The position numbers and the translations under genes are program-made. From the NCBI GenBank assembly GCA_900759445.1, contig CAAEVH010000037.1, forward strand, positions 69,758 to 133,757: 64,000 nt of DNA, in the 5' to 3' direction. Below the pieces are notes generated by a model that saw only the letters and a list, made by a program, of their open reading frames with translations, searched no databases and was not told where the DNA came from. Origin of the DNA: an uncultured Raoultella sp. (GTDB lineage Bacteria > Pseudomonadota > Gammaproteobacteria > Enterobacterales > Enterobacteriaceae). Positions 19,438 through 30,388 of the stretch are shown here, piece by piece (the first letter of the stretch is position 1; every line of letters begins with the position of its first letter).

Positions 19438-20544
19438 TTAGGCGATCTTTCTGCGGAACATCGCATACGCCGCTGAACCCGTCGTGGCCGCTATGACCAG
19501 TAGCGGCCACAAACTTCCCCAAACAATCTCCAGACTCGCATCCTTCAAATAAATCTGCTTGGTGATGTCAGTAAAGTGACGAATCGGGTTTATCCATGTC
19601 ACGTCCTGCAGCCACTGCGGCATATTCTCAACCGGCGAGACGTAGCCGGAGAGCAGGATCGCCGGCATCATAAAGACGAAAACGCCGATGAAGGCCTGCT
19701 GCTGGGTTGAGCACAAAGACGAAATCAGCAGACCGAATCCCACCAGCGACAAACCGTAAATGACCATCGTAAAGTAAAACAGCAGCAGCGAACCGGCGAA
19801 GGGGATTTGATACGCCCAGATGCCGATAGCCAGCACGATGCTCGCCTGCAGCGTGGCGACAATCAGCGCCGGGACCGCTTTGCCGACGAAAATTTGCCAG
19901 GTGGCCAGCGGCGAAACCAGTAGCTGATCGAGCGTGCCTTGCTCCCGCTCGCGGGCCACCGAGAGAGACGTGACGATCATCACCCCGATGGTGGTGATCA
20001 TTGCGATCAGCGACGGGACCACAAACCATTTGTAATCGAGATTCGGGTTATACCAGTTGCGCACGATCAGCTCGCTGTTGTTCGGCTTCGCTTTCCCTTC
20101 CAGCAGCTCCTGCTGATAGTTTTTGACGATCTGCTGGAGATAGTTGGCGGCGATTTGCGCGCTGTTCGAGTTGCGTCCGTCCAGTAAGAGCTGGAGCGGT
20201 GCGGGCTGGTTGGTGTCGAGATTGCGCGAGAAGTCCGCCGGGAAGCGGATGAGCAACAGCGCTTTTTGCTCATCAATCGTCGGGCGGATCTCCTGCGGGC
20301 TCTTGAGGAGCATCACATGGGTGAAGGCCTTAGCCCGGGCAAAACGCTGGGTCAGTTCTACCGCGTGACGGCCGTTGTCTTCGTTGTAGATGGCGATGGT
20401 GGCGTTGGTCACTTCCAGCGTTGCGGCGAAGGGAAACAGCAGCACCTGAATCAGAACCGGCATAATCAAAATGGCGCGCGTTTGCGGTTCGCGCAGCAGC
20501 GATTGCAGCTCTTTACGAATCAAGGTCCATAAGCGATGAAACAT
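19438..20544 (-). CDS. ybhR: ABC-2 type exporter permease YbhR
   Basis: 368 residues: one N-terminal helix, a large periplasmic domain (about 45-170), then five helices containing the [20 protein letters not shown] amphipathic segment typical of ABC-2 permeases. One of the two membrane subunits of the YbhFSR exporter, for which tetracycline, cefoperazone and Na+(Li+)/H+ export have been proposed in E. coli. Unusually it is separated from ybhS by 119 bp containing REP-like repeats. Confidence 0.95.
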   Translation of the reverse strand: MFHRLWTLIRKELQSLLREPQTRAILIMPVLIQVLLFPFAATLEVTNATIAIYNEDNGRHAVELTQRFARAKAFTHVMLLKSPQEIRPTIDEQKALLLIRFPADFSRNLDTNQPAPLQLLLDGRNSNSAQIAANYLQQIVKNYQQELLEGKAKPNNSELIVRNWYNPNLDYKWFVVPSLIAMITTIGVMIVTSLSVAREREQGTLDQLLVSPLATWQIFVGKAVPALIVATLQASIVLAIGIWAYQIPFAGSLLLFYFTMVIYGLSLVGFGLLISSLCSTQQQAFIGVFVFMMPAILLSGYVSPVENMPQWLQDVTWINPIRHFTDITKQIYLKDASLEIVWGSLWPLLVIAATTGSAAYAMFRRKIA

Positions 20545-20558
20545 AGTACTTTCCTCAT

Positions 20559-20650
20559 GTCGGGTGGCGCTGCGCTTACCCGACCAACATCATTACCGAA
20601 ACTGCGCCCTGGTAGCCCGGGCAAGGCGTTCACGCCGCAACCCGGGGAAA
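20559..20650. repeat. REP/BIME-like element inside the ybhS-ybhR operon
   Basis: Two palindromic units: GTCGGGT/ACCCGAC (20559-20565 with 20578-20584) and a longer one running from GGTAGCCCGGG at 20611 to CCCGGG at 20641-20646 with internal GGCGTTCACGCC. The second unit is the reverse complement, with few differences, of the repeat that forms the tandem array at 63626-64000. Such elements often sit between genes of one transcript and modulate relative mRNA stability. Confidence 0.8.
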
Positions 20651-20663
20651 GCGCGCAGGGGAA

Positions 20664-21803
20664 TTAATCCAGACGCCGTTTGGTTTTCAGCCAGGTCAGG
20701 CCGATAAACATCACCGCCGAGGCGATTAAAAACAGCGTGTTCACCAGCAGCACCAGTGGAATATTACCGGCGAGAAACAGGCTTTGCAGCGTGCTGACGA
20801 AATAGCGCGCCGGGATGATGTAGGTCACCGCACGGATCACCGCCGGCATACTGTCAATCTGGAAAATAAACCCGGAGAGCATAATTGAGGGCAGAAAGGC
20901 GGCGTTCAGAGCGACCTGCGCGGCGTTAAACTGGTTGCGGGTGATGGTCGAAATGAGCAGCCCCATCCCGAGGGTGCTGAGCAAAAACAGGCTGGTTATC
21001 AAGAACAGAATCACCAGCGAACCGCGAAACGGCACGCCGAGGATGAACACCGCCACCAGCATGCACAGCAGCATCGCCAGCATGCCGAGGAAATAGTAGG
21101 GAATCAGCTTACACAGCAGCAGCTCCGCGCGGGTGATTTCCGTCGACAGCAGCGCCTCCATGGTCCCGCGCTCCCATTCGCGGGCCACCACCAGCGAGGT
21201 CAGAATCGCGCCGACCACCGTCATAATGATGGTAATGGCGCCGGGAATAATAAAGTGCTGGCTGATGGCCGCGGGGTTAAACCAGTAGCGCATCTGTACA
21301 TCAATCAGCGGTTCGAAGGTTTCCCCGCGATCTTCCGCGCGCTGCTGCTGCCAGATTTGCCAGATGCCCTCCACGTAGCCCTGGGCAAAGTTGGCGGTAT
21401 TGGGTTCGCTGCCGTCGGTAATCAGCTGGATGGGAGCATTATCGCCGGGGCGCGCCATCTTCTGATCGAAGTCCACCGGGATGACCACCAGCCCACGAAT
21501 ACGCCCGGCCTGCATCATCTCAATCAACTGCTGGCGATTGTCGCTGACCGTGGCGTCAATATAGGGTGAGCCGGTCATGGCGTGGACGAAATCCAGCGCC
21601 TCTTCGCTTTGTTGCTCCAGCAGTACGCCGACTTTGAGCTTGCTGGAGTCGAGATTGATCCCGTAGCCGAAGATAAACAGCAGCAGAAGCGGAATGACCA
21701 CCGCAATCAGCCAGCTGCTGGGGTCACGGACGATCTGCCGCGTCTCTTTGACGCACAGGGCGCGCACGCGTCGCCATGAGAGGATTTTAGCGCTCACCGG
21801 CAT
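20664..21803 (-). CDS. ybhS: ABC-2 type exporter permease YbhS
   Basis: 379 residues, homologous to YbhR with the same plan: N-terminal helix after [11 protein letters not shown], periplasmic domain, then helices with [17 protein letters not shown]. Partner membrane subunit of YbhFSR. Its start overlaps the end of ybhF by 17 bases, indicating translational coupling. Confidence 0.95.
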   Translation of the reverse strand: MPVSAKILSWRRVRALCVKETRQIVRDPSSWLIAVVIPLLLLFIFGYGINLDSSKLKVGVLLEQQSEEALDFVHAMTGSPYIDATVSDNRQQLIEMMQAGRIRGLVVIPVDFDQKMARPGDNAPIQLITDGSEPNTANFAQGYVEGIWQIWQQQRAEDRGETFEPLIDVQMRYWFNPAAISQHFIIPGAITIIMTVVGAILTSLVVAREWERGTMEALLSTEITRAELLLCKLIPYYFLGMLAMLLCMLVAVFILGVPFRGSLVILFLITSLFLLSTLGMGLLISTITRNQFNAAQVALNAAFLPSIMLSGFIFQIDSMPAVIRAVTYIIPARYFVSTLQSLFLAGNIPLVLLVNTLFLIASAVMFIGLTWLKTKRRLD

Positions 21804-23526
21804 TCTCCTTATCCCAGTCGTGGATCAGGGTGATAAAGGCCTGCTCCATCGTGGGATCGGGCTGTTGATCATTTGCCGCCAGCGCTTTTAGCGCATCCGG
21901 CGTGCCGCTGGCGATCAGCTTGCCGTGATACACCAGACCAATACGATCGCAATATTCGGCTTCATCCATAAAGTGGGTCGTCACCATCACCGTCACCCCT
22001 TTATCCACCATGCTATTAATATGCAGCCAGAACTCGCGGCGGGTAATGGGGTCGACGCCTGACGTCGGCTCATCGAGAAACAGAATATCGGGTTCATGCA
22101 TCAGCGAGCAGGCCAGCGCCAGACGCTGCTTATACCCCAGCGGTAGCTCATCGGCCGCATGGCTGGCGATGCTTTTCAGACCAAAAGCGTCGCTCATCCG
22201 GGCGATTTTCTCGTTCTGGACCCGACCACGCAGGCCATAAACGCCCGAGAAGAAGCGCAGGTTTTGCTCAACGGTCAGGTTACCGTACAGCGAAAACTTC
22301 TGCGCCATATAGCCGAGATGCTGGCGCGCTTTCCCGGAACTGACTTTCAGATCCATTCCCAGAACCAGCGCCTTGCCGGAGGTCGGCACCAGCAGGCCGC
22401 ACATCATTTTAAAGGTCGTGGATTTGCCGGCGCCGTTGGGGCCAAGCAGGCCGAAAATCTCCCCACGTTTGACGCGAAAATCTACGTGGTCGGTAGCGGC
22501 GAAGTCGCCGAATTTTTTGGTCAGGCTCTGCGCTTCAATCACCGTCTCATCGGCCGTGCCCTCTACGCGATGGATAATTTCGCCCAGCGGCGATTCCGCG
22601 GTCGCGGCGCCGCCCAGCAGATCGATGAATGCATCTTCAAAGCGCGGTGCGGTTTCGGCAATCTCCAGCGTCGGCATGCTAGCGTTGCGCTGCACCTCTT
22701 CAACGGTGGCCTCTTTTTTCAGGATCAGGCGTACCGATTTCCCCTGAATGACGCCATCGCTGATCTGCGGCAGCTTCAGCGCTCGTTGCAGGAGGCGACG
22801 GTTATTTTCCTCGCGGCTGGAGACGAGGAAACTGCGACCGGCCATGGTTTGGGTCAACGCTTTCGGCTCGCCCTGATAAAGCAGCTGGCCTTCATTCATC
22901 AGCAGGACGTCGCGGCACTGTTCTGCTTCATCAAGGTAGGAGGTGCTCCAGAGGATCAGCATCCCGTCACCGGCCAGTTCATGCACCATTTGCCACAGTT
23001 CACGGCGGGAGATAGGGTCAACCCCGACCCCTGGCTCATCAAGCAGCAGGACTTTTGGCTCACCCACCAGGGTGCAGGCGAGCCCCAGTTTCTGCTTCAT
23101 CCCGCCGGAAAGTTTCCCCGCCAGGCGATCGGTAAAGGGGCCGAGGGAGGTAAATTCCAGCAGGCGAGCGAAGGTGTTCCTGCGCGTTTCGCCGGTAACG
23201 CTGCGCAGGTCGGCATACAGCGAGAGGTTTTCCATGACCGTCAGGTCTTCGTACAGGCCGAATTTTTGCGGCATATAGCCGAGCACCGCGTGCAGCGCGC
23301 TATCGTCGGCAATCGGGTCGAAACCGATCACCCTGGCGGTGCCGTCATCGGCCTTCAGTAGCCCGGCGAGCATGCGCATCAAGGTGGTTTTCCCGGCGCC
23401 GTCAGGGCCGACCAGACCAGTAACATAGCCGGCGCGGATAGTGCAGTTGAGCGGCGCAACGGCGGGCCGATCCATGCCGGCGAAGCGGCGGGTTAGCCCG
23501 CTGAGCGTGATAACGTCCTCACTCAT
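21787..23526 (-). CDS. ybhF: ABC exporter ATP-binding protein YbhF (two fused ATPase domains)
   Basis: 579 residues carrying two nucleotide-binding domains. Domain 1 has [17 protein letters not shown] and [12 protein letters not shown]; domain 2 has GPNGAGKST, a degenerate signature LPLGYKQR and [11 protein letters not shown]. Fused tandem ATPases paired with the two ABC-2 permeases YbhS and YbhR form a complete exporter. Overlaps ybhG by eight bases. Confidence 0.96.
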   Translation of the reverse strand: MSEDVITLSGLTRRFAGMDRPAVAPLNCTIRAGYVTGLVGPDGAGKTTLMRMLAGLLKADDGTARVIGFDPIADDSALHAVLGYMPQKFGLYEDLTVMENLSLYADLRSVTGETRRNTFARLLEFTSLGPFTDRLAGKLSGGMKQKLGLACTLVGEPKVLLLDEPGVGVDPISRRELWQMVHELAGDGMLILWSTSYLDEAEQCRDVLLMNEGQLLYQGEPKALTQTMAGRSFLVSSREENNRRLLQRALKLPQISDGVIQGKSVRLILKKEATVEEVQRNASMPTLEIAETAPRFEDAFIDLLGGAATAESPLGEIIHRVEGTADETVIEAQSLTKKFGDFAATDHVDFRVKRGEIFGLLGPNGAGKSTTFKMMCGLLVPTSGKALVLGMDLKVSSGKARQHLGYMAQKFSLYGNLTVEQNLRFFSGVYGLRGRVQNEKIARMSDAFGLKSIASHAADELPLGYKQRLALACSLMHEPDILFLDEPTSGVDPITRREFWLHINSMVDKGVTVMVTTHFMDEAEYCDRIGLVYHGKLIASGTPDALKALAANDQQPDPTMEQAFITLIHDWDKENAGER

Positions 23527-24514
23527 GTCCGTTCCCGCTGCTGAAGGTGACGGTCACCGGCATTCCCTGGCGCAGCGAATCATCCGCATCGGTGACGACA
23601 ATACGCAGGCGATAGACGAGGTCAGTACGTAAATCTGGCGTCTCAACGGTCTTCGGCGTAAATTCGGCGACTGGCGACACAAAGCCAATCTTGCCGTGCC
23701 AGGGCTGATTCGGGCGACTATCGGTATAGAGCAGCACTTCTCGTCCGGGCACCGCCTGGCCGAGATTTTTTTCATCAATGTAGGCCCGGACCCATACCGG
23801 GTGAGTCAGCGACAGCGTCATGACCGTGCCGCCGGCGCTGAGCATGCTACCCGGTTCGACGGCGCGGGTCATCAGCGTGCCGTCGGAAGGGGCGATAAGC
23901 GTGGTATCGTGCAGGTCGAGTTTAGCCTGCGCCAGGGCCGCCTGCGCCTGTTCAAGGCTGGCTTTGGCCTGGGCGATTTCCTGCGGCCGGTTGCCGGCGC
24001 GATACTGGCGCAGCTTGTCCTGCGCGGACTTTAGCGTCGCCTGAGCCTGGTCGCGGGAGGAGCGCGCGTTTTCCAAATCGTTCACCGAGATGGCGCTGTT
24101 CTGACGCAGCCCCAGCTGGCGCTGGTAAAAGTTCTGCGCGTAATCGTACGCGGCCTGCGCCTGTTTGACGGCGGCGGCAGCCTGGGCTATCTCTTCTGCC
24201 CGGTAGCCAGCCATCATCAGATCATACTGCGCCTGAGCGGTGGAGACATTCGCCTGAGCCTGCTGTAAGGCGTTCTCATACGGGGCGCGATCCAGCTGGC
24301 CGAGTATTTGCCCGGCCTGAATCTTATCGCCCTCATCAACGTTCAGCGATGCCAGTCGTCCGCCGACGCGGAAGCTCATGTTCACGGTACGAATATCGAC
24401 GTTGCCATACAGAGTCAGCTCCCTTTGCTGGCTGCTTTGATACCACCACCAGCCGCCGCCGAATGCGGCAATCAGCAGCAGTATGAACAAAACGATGATG
24501 ACGGGTTTTTTCAT
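23519..24514 (-). CDS. ybhG: HlyD-family membrane fusion protein YbhG
   Basis: 331 residues: a single N-terminal helix (about 5-24), a split biotinyl-lipoyl domain around [19 protein letters not shown], a long coiled-coil hairpin rich in Gln/Ala (about 75-210), and a C-terminal beta-barrel. It is the periplasmic adaptor of YbhFSR, linking it to an outer-membrane channel, presumably TolC. Ends inside the exporter operon immediately after cecR. Confidence 0.95.
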   Translation of the reverse strand: MKKPVIIVLFILLLIAAFGGGWWWYQSSQQRELTLYGNVDIRTVNMSFRVGGRLASLNVDEGDKIQAGQILGQLDRAPYENALQQAQANVSTAQAQYDLMMAGYRAEEIAQAAAAVKQAQAAYDYAQNFYQRQLGLRQNSAISVNDLENARSSRDQAQATLKSAQDKLRQYRAGNRPQEIAQAKASLEQAQAALAQAKLDLHDTTLIAPSDGTLMTRAVEPGSMLSAGGTVMTLSLTHPVWVRAYIDEKNLGQAVPGREVLLYTDSRPNQPWHGKIGFVSPVAEFTPKTVETPDLRTDLVYRLRIVVTDADDSLRQGMPVTVTFSSGNGHE

Positions 24515-25188
24515 GATCCCTGGCTCCTTTGCAATAACCCTTGCAGAACGAAATCAATATGGCAGGCGATAACCTGATAAATTTGCTCAGTTTTTTCTTC
24601 GTCGAACTGCGTCCATCCGGTGCGCAGCAAAATGGTTTCCCGCCCAAGGCGGAAGGCCAGAATCTCTCCCAGCAGCGCGTGGGTGTGCAGAATCATTGCC
24701 GTGTCATCGGCATCGAGGCCGGTAAAGGCGCCGATTAAGCGGGTCAGGTAGCGATGGAGCGGCGCAATCACCTGCCCGTGGATGAGCTGGTAGGCCGGGG
24801 TAGGAGAAAGCTGCTCGCGGGAGATGAATTTGCTCAAATTGACCGTGTCATCCTGGGTCAGCAGCAAAATCATATTCTGACAGGCGCGCAGAATCAGAAC
24901 CCGAATCGCCGCCTTATCCGGCGAAGCTGTCGCCAGCAGCGTTTCCGCCGCTTCGGCATGCGGACGAAAATTATGGCTGATAAAATCGGCAATCCACTGG
25001 GCGCAGGCGAGATAGAGATCGTCCTTGGAACCAAAATAGTAGGGGATCGCCGCGATATTTTGCCCGGCCTGCGCGGCAATATCGCGGGTGGTGGCGTGCA
25101 GGCCGTATTCGCCGAACTGGGCGATGGCTGCGGCAATGAGCTGGCTTTTGGCTTGTTCGCCTTTGGTTGTCACAGGAGTCGTCGTCAT
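24511..25188 (-). CDS. cecR: TetR-family regulator CecR (YbiH)
   Basis: 225 residues. The N-terminal helix-turn-helix spans about 10-55 ([26 protein letters not shown]) followed by the ligand-binding domain. In E. coli CecR represses ybhGFSR and rhlE and affects sensitivity to cefoperazone and chloramphenicol. The start at 25188 ([16 protein letters not shown]) agrees with the E. coli protein; an upstream ATG-like extension to 25233 would run through the operator. First gene of the cecR-ybhGFSR operon; end overlaps ybhG. Confidence 0.95.
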   Translation of the reverse strand: MTTTPVTTKGEQAKSQLIAAAIAQFGEYGLHATTRDIAAQAGQNIAAIPYYFGSKDDLYLACAQWIADFISHNFRPHAEAAETLLATASPDKAAIRVLILRACQNMILLLTQDDTVNLSKFISREQLSPTPAYQLIHGQVIAPLHRYLTRLIGAFTGLDADDTAMILHTHALLGEILAFRLGRETILLRTGWTQFDEEKTEQIYQVIACHIDFVLQGLLQRSQGS

Positions 25189-25201
25189 CGCACGATAAAA
25201 A

Positions 25202-25221
25202 TTAATCAATCGATTGATTAA
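25202..25221. promoter_or_regulatory. CecR operator
   Basis: A perfect 20-bp palindrome, TTAATCAATC followed by GATTGATTAA, 13 bp upstream of the cecR start and facing rhlE. Size and symmetry suit a TetR-family dimer, and CecR is known to control both flanking transcripts in E. coli. Confidence 0.8.
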
Positions 25222-25469
25222 GAGTATGACCAATTCGCGTCACTGTCCAGAATAGTGGATACTCTCTTTTGCGTATTTCGCATCACTCTTTGCAAGCGGC
25301 GCGTGACGAGGATTAGCCGGCGCAGCGGCCCTGAGGGGATATTTATGCGCTGCGTCACAAAATCTGCTAGACTGCGCCACTTCATGGCATTGTGGTTTTT
25401 GCCATCTCTATTCGCAATAATCTCCCCGAAAACTACGCCTGTCACGGGCCGGGGTGGTTTGGAGTTGTT

Positions 25470-26870
25470 ATGTCTTTTGATTCCCTTGGCCTGAACCCTG
25501 ATATCCTGCGCGCTGTCGCCGAGCAGGGTTACCTTGAGCCAACCCCAATTCAGCAGCAGGCTATCCCTGCGGTGTTGCAGGGACGCGATCTGATGGCCAG
25601 CGCCCAGACCGGCACCGGCAAAACGGCAGGCTTTACCCTGCCGCTCCTGCAGCATCTGATTCAGAAAGAGCCGCATGCTAAAGGCCGTCGTCCGGTGCGC
25701 GCGCTGATACTCACGCCAACGCGTGAACTGGCGGCACAAATCGGCGAAAACGTTCGCGATTACAGCAAATACCTGAATATTCGCTCGCTGGTGGTCTTCG
25801 GCGGGGTGAGCATTAACCCGCAGATGATGAAGCTGCGCAGCGGCGTCGATGTTCTGGTGGCCACCCCTGGGCGCCTGCTGGATCTTGAACATCAGAATGC
25901 CGTCAGCCTGGACAAGGTTGAAATCCTGGTGCTTGATGAAGCCGACCGCATGCTGGATATGGGCTTTATTCATGATATTCGCCGCGTGCTGGCGAAGCTT
26001 CCGGCGAAGCGCCAGAACCTGCTGTTCTCCGCGACCTTCTCCGACGACATTAAAGCGCTGGCGGAAAAGCTGCTGCATAACCCGCTGGAAATCGAAGTGG
26101 CTCGCCGCAATACCGCTTCCGAGCAGGTGACGCAACACGTCCATTTCGTTGATAAGAAACGTAAGCGGGAACTGCTGTCGCAGATGATCGGTGAAGGTAA
26201 CTGGCAGCAGGTGCTGGTCTTTACCCGCACCAAACATGGCGCCAACCACCTGGCCGAGCAGCTGAATAAAGACGGCATCCGCAGCGCGGCTATCCATGGC
26301 AACAAGAGCCAGGGGGCGCGTACCCGGGCATTAGCCGACTTTAAATCCGGTGGTATTCGCGTGCTGGTGGCGACGGATATCGCCGCGCGTGGTCTGGATA
26401 TCGAAGAACTGCCGCACGTCGTCAACTACGAGCTGCCTAACGTACCGGAAGATTACGTTCACCGGATCGGCCGTACCGGTCGCGCAGCCGCCACCGGTGA
26501 AGCGCTGTCGCTGGTCTGCGTGGACGAGCATAAACTGCTGCATGATATCGAACGTCTGCTGAAAAAAGAGATTCCACGCATCGCCGTCGATGGCTATGCG
26601 CCGGATCCGTCTATCAGAGCGGAGCCGATTCAAAACGGTCGTCAGCAGCGTAGCGGTGGCGGCGGTCGCGGCCAGAGCCAGGGCCGCAGCGGTCAGGGAC
26701 AAGGACGTAACGCCCAGGGGCAGGGGCGCAGCCAGCAGTCGGCGCCGCGGCGTAACGACGGCGAAGCGCCGAAAGCCGGGGCAAAGCCTTCACGCCGTAT
26801 CGGCGAGGCGAAACCGGCCGGCGAGCAACAGCGCCGCCGTCGTCCGCGTAAACCTGCGGCCGCTGAGTAA
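25470..26870 (+). CDS. rhlE: ATP-dependent RNA helicase RhlE
   Basis: 466 residues, slightly longer than E. coli RhlE. Helicase core motifs: [26 protein letters not shown] (DEAD), [23 protein letters not shown] and HRIGRTGRA. The last 90 residues are low-complexity and basic, rich in Gly, Gln, Arg and Ser (repeated GQGR/GRS units), a typical RNA-binding tail. RhlE acts in ribosome maturation and RNA turnover. The ATG at 25470 ([16 protein letters not shown]) is the family start. Confidence 0.96.
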   Translation: MSFDSLGLNPDILRAVAEQGYLEPTPIQQQAIPAVLQGRDLMASAQTGTGKTAGFTLPLLQHLIQKEPHAKGRRPVRALILTPTRELAAQIGENVRDYSKYLNIRSLVVFGGVSINPQMMKLRSGVDVLVATPGRLLDLEHQNAVSLDKVEILVLDEADRMLDMGFIHDIRRVLAKLPAKRQNLLFSATFSDDIKALAEKLLHNPLEIEVARRNTASEQVTQHVHFVDKKRKRELLSQMIGEGNWQQVLVFTRTKHGANHLAEQLNKDGIRSAAIHGNKSQGARTRALADFKSGGIRVLVATDIAARGLDIEELPHVVNYELPNVPEDYVHRIGRTGRAAATGEALSLVCVDEHKLLHDIERLLKKEIPRIAVDGYAPDPSIRAEPIQNGRQQRSGGGGRGQSQGRSGQGQGRNAQGQGRSQQSAPRRNDGEAPKAGAKPSRRIGEAKPAGEQQRRRRPRKPAAAE

Positions 26871-26887
26871 CCGCCTCCCGCCATATA

Positions 26888-26925
26888 TGCGTCATCCGGG
26901 CAAGACGTTTTGCCCGGATGACGCA
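26888..26925. terminator. Strong hairpin downstream of rhlE (REP-like)
   Basis: TGCGTCATCCGGGCAA (26888-26903) pairs perfectly with TTGCCCGGATGACGCA (26910-26925), a 16-bp stem with a six-base loop, 17 bp after the rhlE stop. No T-run follows, so it is either a REP-like 3' stabiliser or a Rho-assisted terminator. Confidence 0.65.
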
Positions 26926-27070
26926 ATGATACCCGGAAGCAGCAAGCATGCTGTCTCCGGCTTCTTCCCTCGCGTGCCCTGTGATTCCCGGCCGGTACAT
27001 TGATAAATCCCGAGCATCATTCCACATTGCTCAGAAAGTAATTCCTCCTGCCAGGCAAAAAGTGTCACAA

Positions 27071-27090
27071 TAGTGGCTGTTTATACAGTA
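27071..27090. promoter_or_regulatory. LexA (SOS) box of dinG
   Basis: The 20-bp site reads TAGTGGCTGT then TTATACAGTA. The right half is consensus (ACAGTA); the left half has GTG where consensus is CTG (E. coli dinG, from memory, has TTG). It lies 14 bp upstream of the dinG start, as expected for a SOS-regulated helicase gene, but may bind LexA more weakly. Confidence 0.75.
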
Positions 27091-27103
27091 TTCAGGTTTT
27101 CTC

Positions 27104-29248
27104 ATGGCTTTGACCGCTGCGCTAAAAGCGCAAATCGCCGCCTGGTATAAGGCGCTTCAGGAACAGATTCCGGATTTCATTCCCCGTCCGCCACAGCGGC
27201 AGATGATTGCCGATGTGGCAAAAACGCTTGCCGGGGAAGAAGGCCGACACCTGGCCATTGAGGCGCCCACCGGCGTCGGGAAGACGCTGTCATACCTGAT
27301 TCCCGGCATCGCCATCGCCCGTGAGCAGCAGAAAACCCTGGTGGTGAGCACCGCCAACGTTGCGCTACAGGATCAGATCTACAGCAAGGATCTGCCGCTG
27401 CTGCGCAAAATTATTCCCGATCTGCGTTTTACCGCCGCGTTTGGCCGCGGGCGCTACGTTTGCCCACGCAACCTTACGGCGCTGGCCAGCACCGAACCGA
27501 CGCAGCAGGATCTGCTGGCGTTTCTCGATGACGATCTCACGCCGAATAATCAGGCTGAACAGAAGCTGTGCGCGACGCTGAAAACCGACCTCGACAGCTA
27601 CCGCTGGGACGGTCTGCGCGATCACACCGATAAACCTGTCGATGATGCGCTCTGGAGCCGCCTGAGCACCGACAAAGCCAGCTGCCTCAACCGCAACTGC
27701 CACTACTATCGCGAATGTCCGTTCTTCGTTGCCCGGCGAGAAATTCAGGAGGCGGAAGTGGTGGTGGCGAACCATGCGCTGGTGATGGCGGCGATGGAGA
27801 GCGAAGCCGTGTTGCCCGAGCCGAAAAATCTGCTGCTGGTGCTCGATGAAGGCCATCATCTGCCGGACGTGGCCCGCGATGCGCTGGAAATGAGCGCGGA
27901 AATGACCGCCCCATGGTACCGGCTACAGCTGGATCTGTTCAGTAAGCTGGTGGCGACCTGTATGGAGCAATTTCGGCCGAAAACCACGCCGCCGCTGGCC
28001 AATCCCGAGCGCCTGAGTGGCCACTGTGAGGAGCTGTATGAGCTGATCGCCTCGCTGAACGCTATCCTTAATCTCTATATGCCGGCCGGCCAGGAAGCCG
28101 AGCATCGTTTCCCGATGGGCGAGTTGCCGCAGGAGGTGATGGATATCTGCCAGCGTCTGGCGAAACTGACCGAGATGCTGCGCGGGCTGGCGGAGCTCTT
28201 TCTTAACGACCTCGGGGAAAAAACCGGTAGCCACGACGTGGTACGTCTGCATCGGGTTCTGCTGCAAATGAACCGTGCGCTGGGGATGTTTGAAAGCCAG
28301 AGCAAGCTGTGGCGGCTGGCATCGCTGGCGCAGTCATCCGGCGCGCCGGTCACCAAATGGGTGACGCGCGATATGCGCGACGGTCAAACGCATATCTGGT
28401 TTCACTGCGTCGGCATTCGCGTCAGCGACCAGCTGGAAAGGCTGCTGTGGCGCAGCGTGCCGCATATTGTCGTCACCTCCGCCACCCTGCGATCATTGAA
28501 CAGCTTTTCACGCCTGCAGGAGATGAGCGGGTTGAAAGAAAAGGCCGGCGATCGTTTCGTGGCGCTGGATTCCCCCTTTAACCATGTTGAGCAGGGCAAA
28601 ATCGTTATTCCGCAGATGCACTATGAACCGCTAATCGATAACGAAGAGCAGCATATTGCTGAAATGGCGGCTTATTTCCGCGAGCAGGTTGAAAGTAAAA
28701 AGCACCTCGGGATGCTGGTGCTGTTCGCCAGCGGGCGGGCGATGCAGCGTTTCCTGGACCATGTTCCCGATCTGCGACTGCTATTGCTGGTACAGGGCGA
28801 TAAGCCGCGTTACCGGCTGGTGGAACTGCACCGCAAGCGCGTCGAAGGAGGGGAGCGTAGCGTACTGGTGGGGCTACAATCCTTTGCCGAAGGGCTGGAT
28901 CTCAAAGGTGAGCTGCTCAGCCAGGTACATATTCATAAAATCGCCTTCCCGCCAATCGACAGTCCGGTGGTGATTACCGAAGGCGAATGGCTCAAGAGCC
29001 TGAATCGCTATCCGTTTGAAGTGCAGAGTCTGCCAAGCGCCTCCTTTAACCTGATTCAGCAGGTCGGACGCCTGATTCGCAGCCACAGCTGCTGGGGCGA
29101 AGTGGTGATTTATGATAAGCGTTTGTTGACCAAAAATTATGGTAAGCGTCTACTGAATGCATTGCCCGTTTTTCCAATAGAACAGCCTGCCGTTCCTGAG
29201 GTTATCGTCAAAACGAAAGTAAAACAGGCGCGTCGTAAACGGCGTTAA
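27104..29248 (+). CDS. dinG: ATP-dependent DNA helicase DinG
   Basis: 714 residues, XPD-like superfamily 2 helicase (5' to 3'), which removes R-loops and resolves G4 and D-loop structures. Walker A is APTGVGKT at about 54-61; the four cysteines that hold the 4Fe-4S cluster are C120, C194, C199 and C205; motif II is LDEGHHL and motif VI QQVGRLIRS. A LexA-type box immediately upstream indicates damage induction. Transcribed toward ybiB with a 42-bp gap. Confidence 0.97.
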   Translation: MALTAALKAQIAAWYKALQEQIPDFIPRPPQRQMIADVAKTLAGEEGRHLAIEAPTGVGKTLSYLIPGIAIAREQQKTLVVSTANVALQDQIYSKDLPLLRKIIPDLRFTAAFGRGRYVCPRNLTALASTEPTQQDLLAFLDDDLTPNNQAEQKLCATLKTDLDSYRWDGLRDHTDKPVDDALWSRLSTDKASCLNRNCHYYRECPFFVARREIQEAEVVVANHALVMAAMESEAVLPEPKNLLLVLDEGHHLPDVARDALEMSAEMTAPWYRLQLDLFSKLVATCMEQFRPKTTPPLANPERLSGHCEELYELIASLNAILNLYMPAGQEAEHRFPMGELPQEVMDICQRLAKLTEMLRGLAELFLNDLGEKTGSHDVVRLHRVLLQMNRALGMFESQSKLWRLASLAQSSGAPVTKWVTRDMRDGQTHIWFHCVGIRVSDQLERLLWRSVPHIVVTSATLRSLNSFSRLQEMSGLKEKAGDRFVALDSPFNHVEQGKIVIPQMHYEPLIDNEEQHIAEMAAYFREQVESKKHLGMLVLFASGRAMQRFLDHVPDLRLLLLVQGDKPRYRLVELHRKRVEGGERSVLVGLQSFAEGLDLKGELLSQVHIHKIAFPPIDSPVVITEGEWLKSLNRYPFEVQSLPSASFNLIQQVGRLIRSHSCWGEVVIYDKRLLTKNYGKRLLNALPVFPIEQPAVPEVIVKTKVKQARRKRR

Positions 29249-29290
29249 CGGTGTAATGTCGACGATGTGAGCAGCTAACAGGAGTCTTCG

Positions 29291-30259
29291 ATGGACTACA
29301 GCAAGATCATTAAAGAAGTCGGGCGCGGGAAAAATCACGCGCGTGACCTGGATGTGGATACTGCCCGCGCGCTTTACTCGCGGATGCTTGACGGCGAGGT
29401 GGCTGAGCTGGAGCTGGGCGGGATTTTAATTGCCCTGCGTATTAAGGGCGAAGGCGAAGCGGAAATGAAAGGTTTCTATGAAGCCATGCAGCAGAAGACT
29501 CTGCGTCTGACGCCGCCTGTCGCCAGACCAATGCCGATTGTGATCCCCAGCTATAACGGCGCGCGTAAGCAGGCTAATTTGACCCCTCTGCTGGCCGTTT
29601 TGCTGCATAAGCTCGGTTTTCCGGTGGTGGTGCATGGTGTCAGTCACGATCCGACCCGGGTGCTGACGGAAACGATTTTTGAGCTGATGGGGATCCCCGC
29701 CACCCGACATGCGGGCCAGGCTCAGGCGCGGCTCGACGGCCACGAGCCGGTGTATATTCCGGTTGGCGTACTCTGTCCGCCGCTGGAAAAACAGCTTGCC
29801 CTGCGCTGGCGTATGGGCGTACGCAACAGCGCACATACACTGGCAAAGCTGGCGACGCCATTTGCTGAAGATGCGGCGCTACGTTTATCGAGCGTTTCTC
29901 ACCCGGAATATGTGGGCAAGGTTGCAAAATTCTTTGTCGAGATCGGCGGACGGGCGCTGTTAATGCACGGGACGGAAGGTGAAGTGTATGCCAATCCGCA
30001 GCGATGCCCGCAAATTAGCCTGATTGACGCTTCAGGGACGCGGGTAGTGCATGAACGCCAGAGCGAGTTGCCGGAGGAGGGGGTTGTACTGCCGGAGTCA
30101 AAAGATCCTCAGGTCACCGCCCGCTGGATTGAGCGCTGCGTAGCGGGGAGTGAACCGCTGCCGACCTCGCTGAGAATTCAGCTGGCCTGCTGCCTGGTGG
30201 CGACCGGTGAGGTTGCGACCCTGGAGCAGGGGCTAAGCCGGGTTGCTGAACACTGGTAG
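29291..30259 (+). CDS. ybiB: YbiB, TrpD2-type nucleic-acid-binding protein
   Basis: 322 residues with the anthranilate phosphoribosyltransferase fold (N-terminal helical domain MDYSKIIKEVGRGKNHARDLD, then the alpha/beta domain). E. coli YbiB lacks TrpD activity and binds DNA and RNA non-specifically; it is co-regulated with dinG by LexA. AGGAGTC precedes the ATG at a suitable distance. Role in DNA-damage response is inferred from context and family. Confidence 0.93.
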   Translation: MDYSKIIKEVGRGKNHARDLDVDTARALYSRMLDGEVAELELGGILIALRIKGEGEAEMKGFYEAMQQKTLRLTPPVARPMPIVIPSYNGARKQANLTPLLAVLLHKLGFPVVVHGVSHDPTRVLTETIFELMGIPATRHAGQAQARLDGHEPVYIPVGVLCPPLEKQLALRWRMGVRNSAHTLAKLATPFAEDAALRLSSVSHPEYVGKVAKFFVEIGGRALLMHGTEGEVYANPQRCPQISLIDASGTRVVHERQSELPEEGVVLPESKDPQVTARWIERCVAGSEPLPTSLRIQLACCLVATGEVATLEQGLSRVAEHW

Positions 30260-30304
30260 CCACCCGTATCCCCTGAAAAAAGCTCACGTCAGACAGTGAC
30301 GTAT

Positions 30305-30337
30305 AAAAAAAAAGCCCGTCCGGTGGCACGGACGGGC
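30305..30337 (-). terminator. Rho-independent terminator of ybiJ
   Basis: On the minus strand GCCCGTCC (from 30337) pairs with GGACGGGC (to 30314) and is followed by a run of nine T residues (plus-strand A run 30305-30313). A textbook terminator for ybiJ, and the hairpin also lies 55 bp after the convergent ybiB stop. Confidence 0.92.
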
Positions 30338-30388
30338 AAAACAAGGGTATTAAAGGGTCGTTCAGGGTTAATACAGGTCGTGCAGCGG

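Noticed and set aside
22159..23361. 400-codon frame antisense to ybhF
   Set aside because: Fully inside ybhF on the opposite strand; no ribosome site and no domain pattern.
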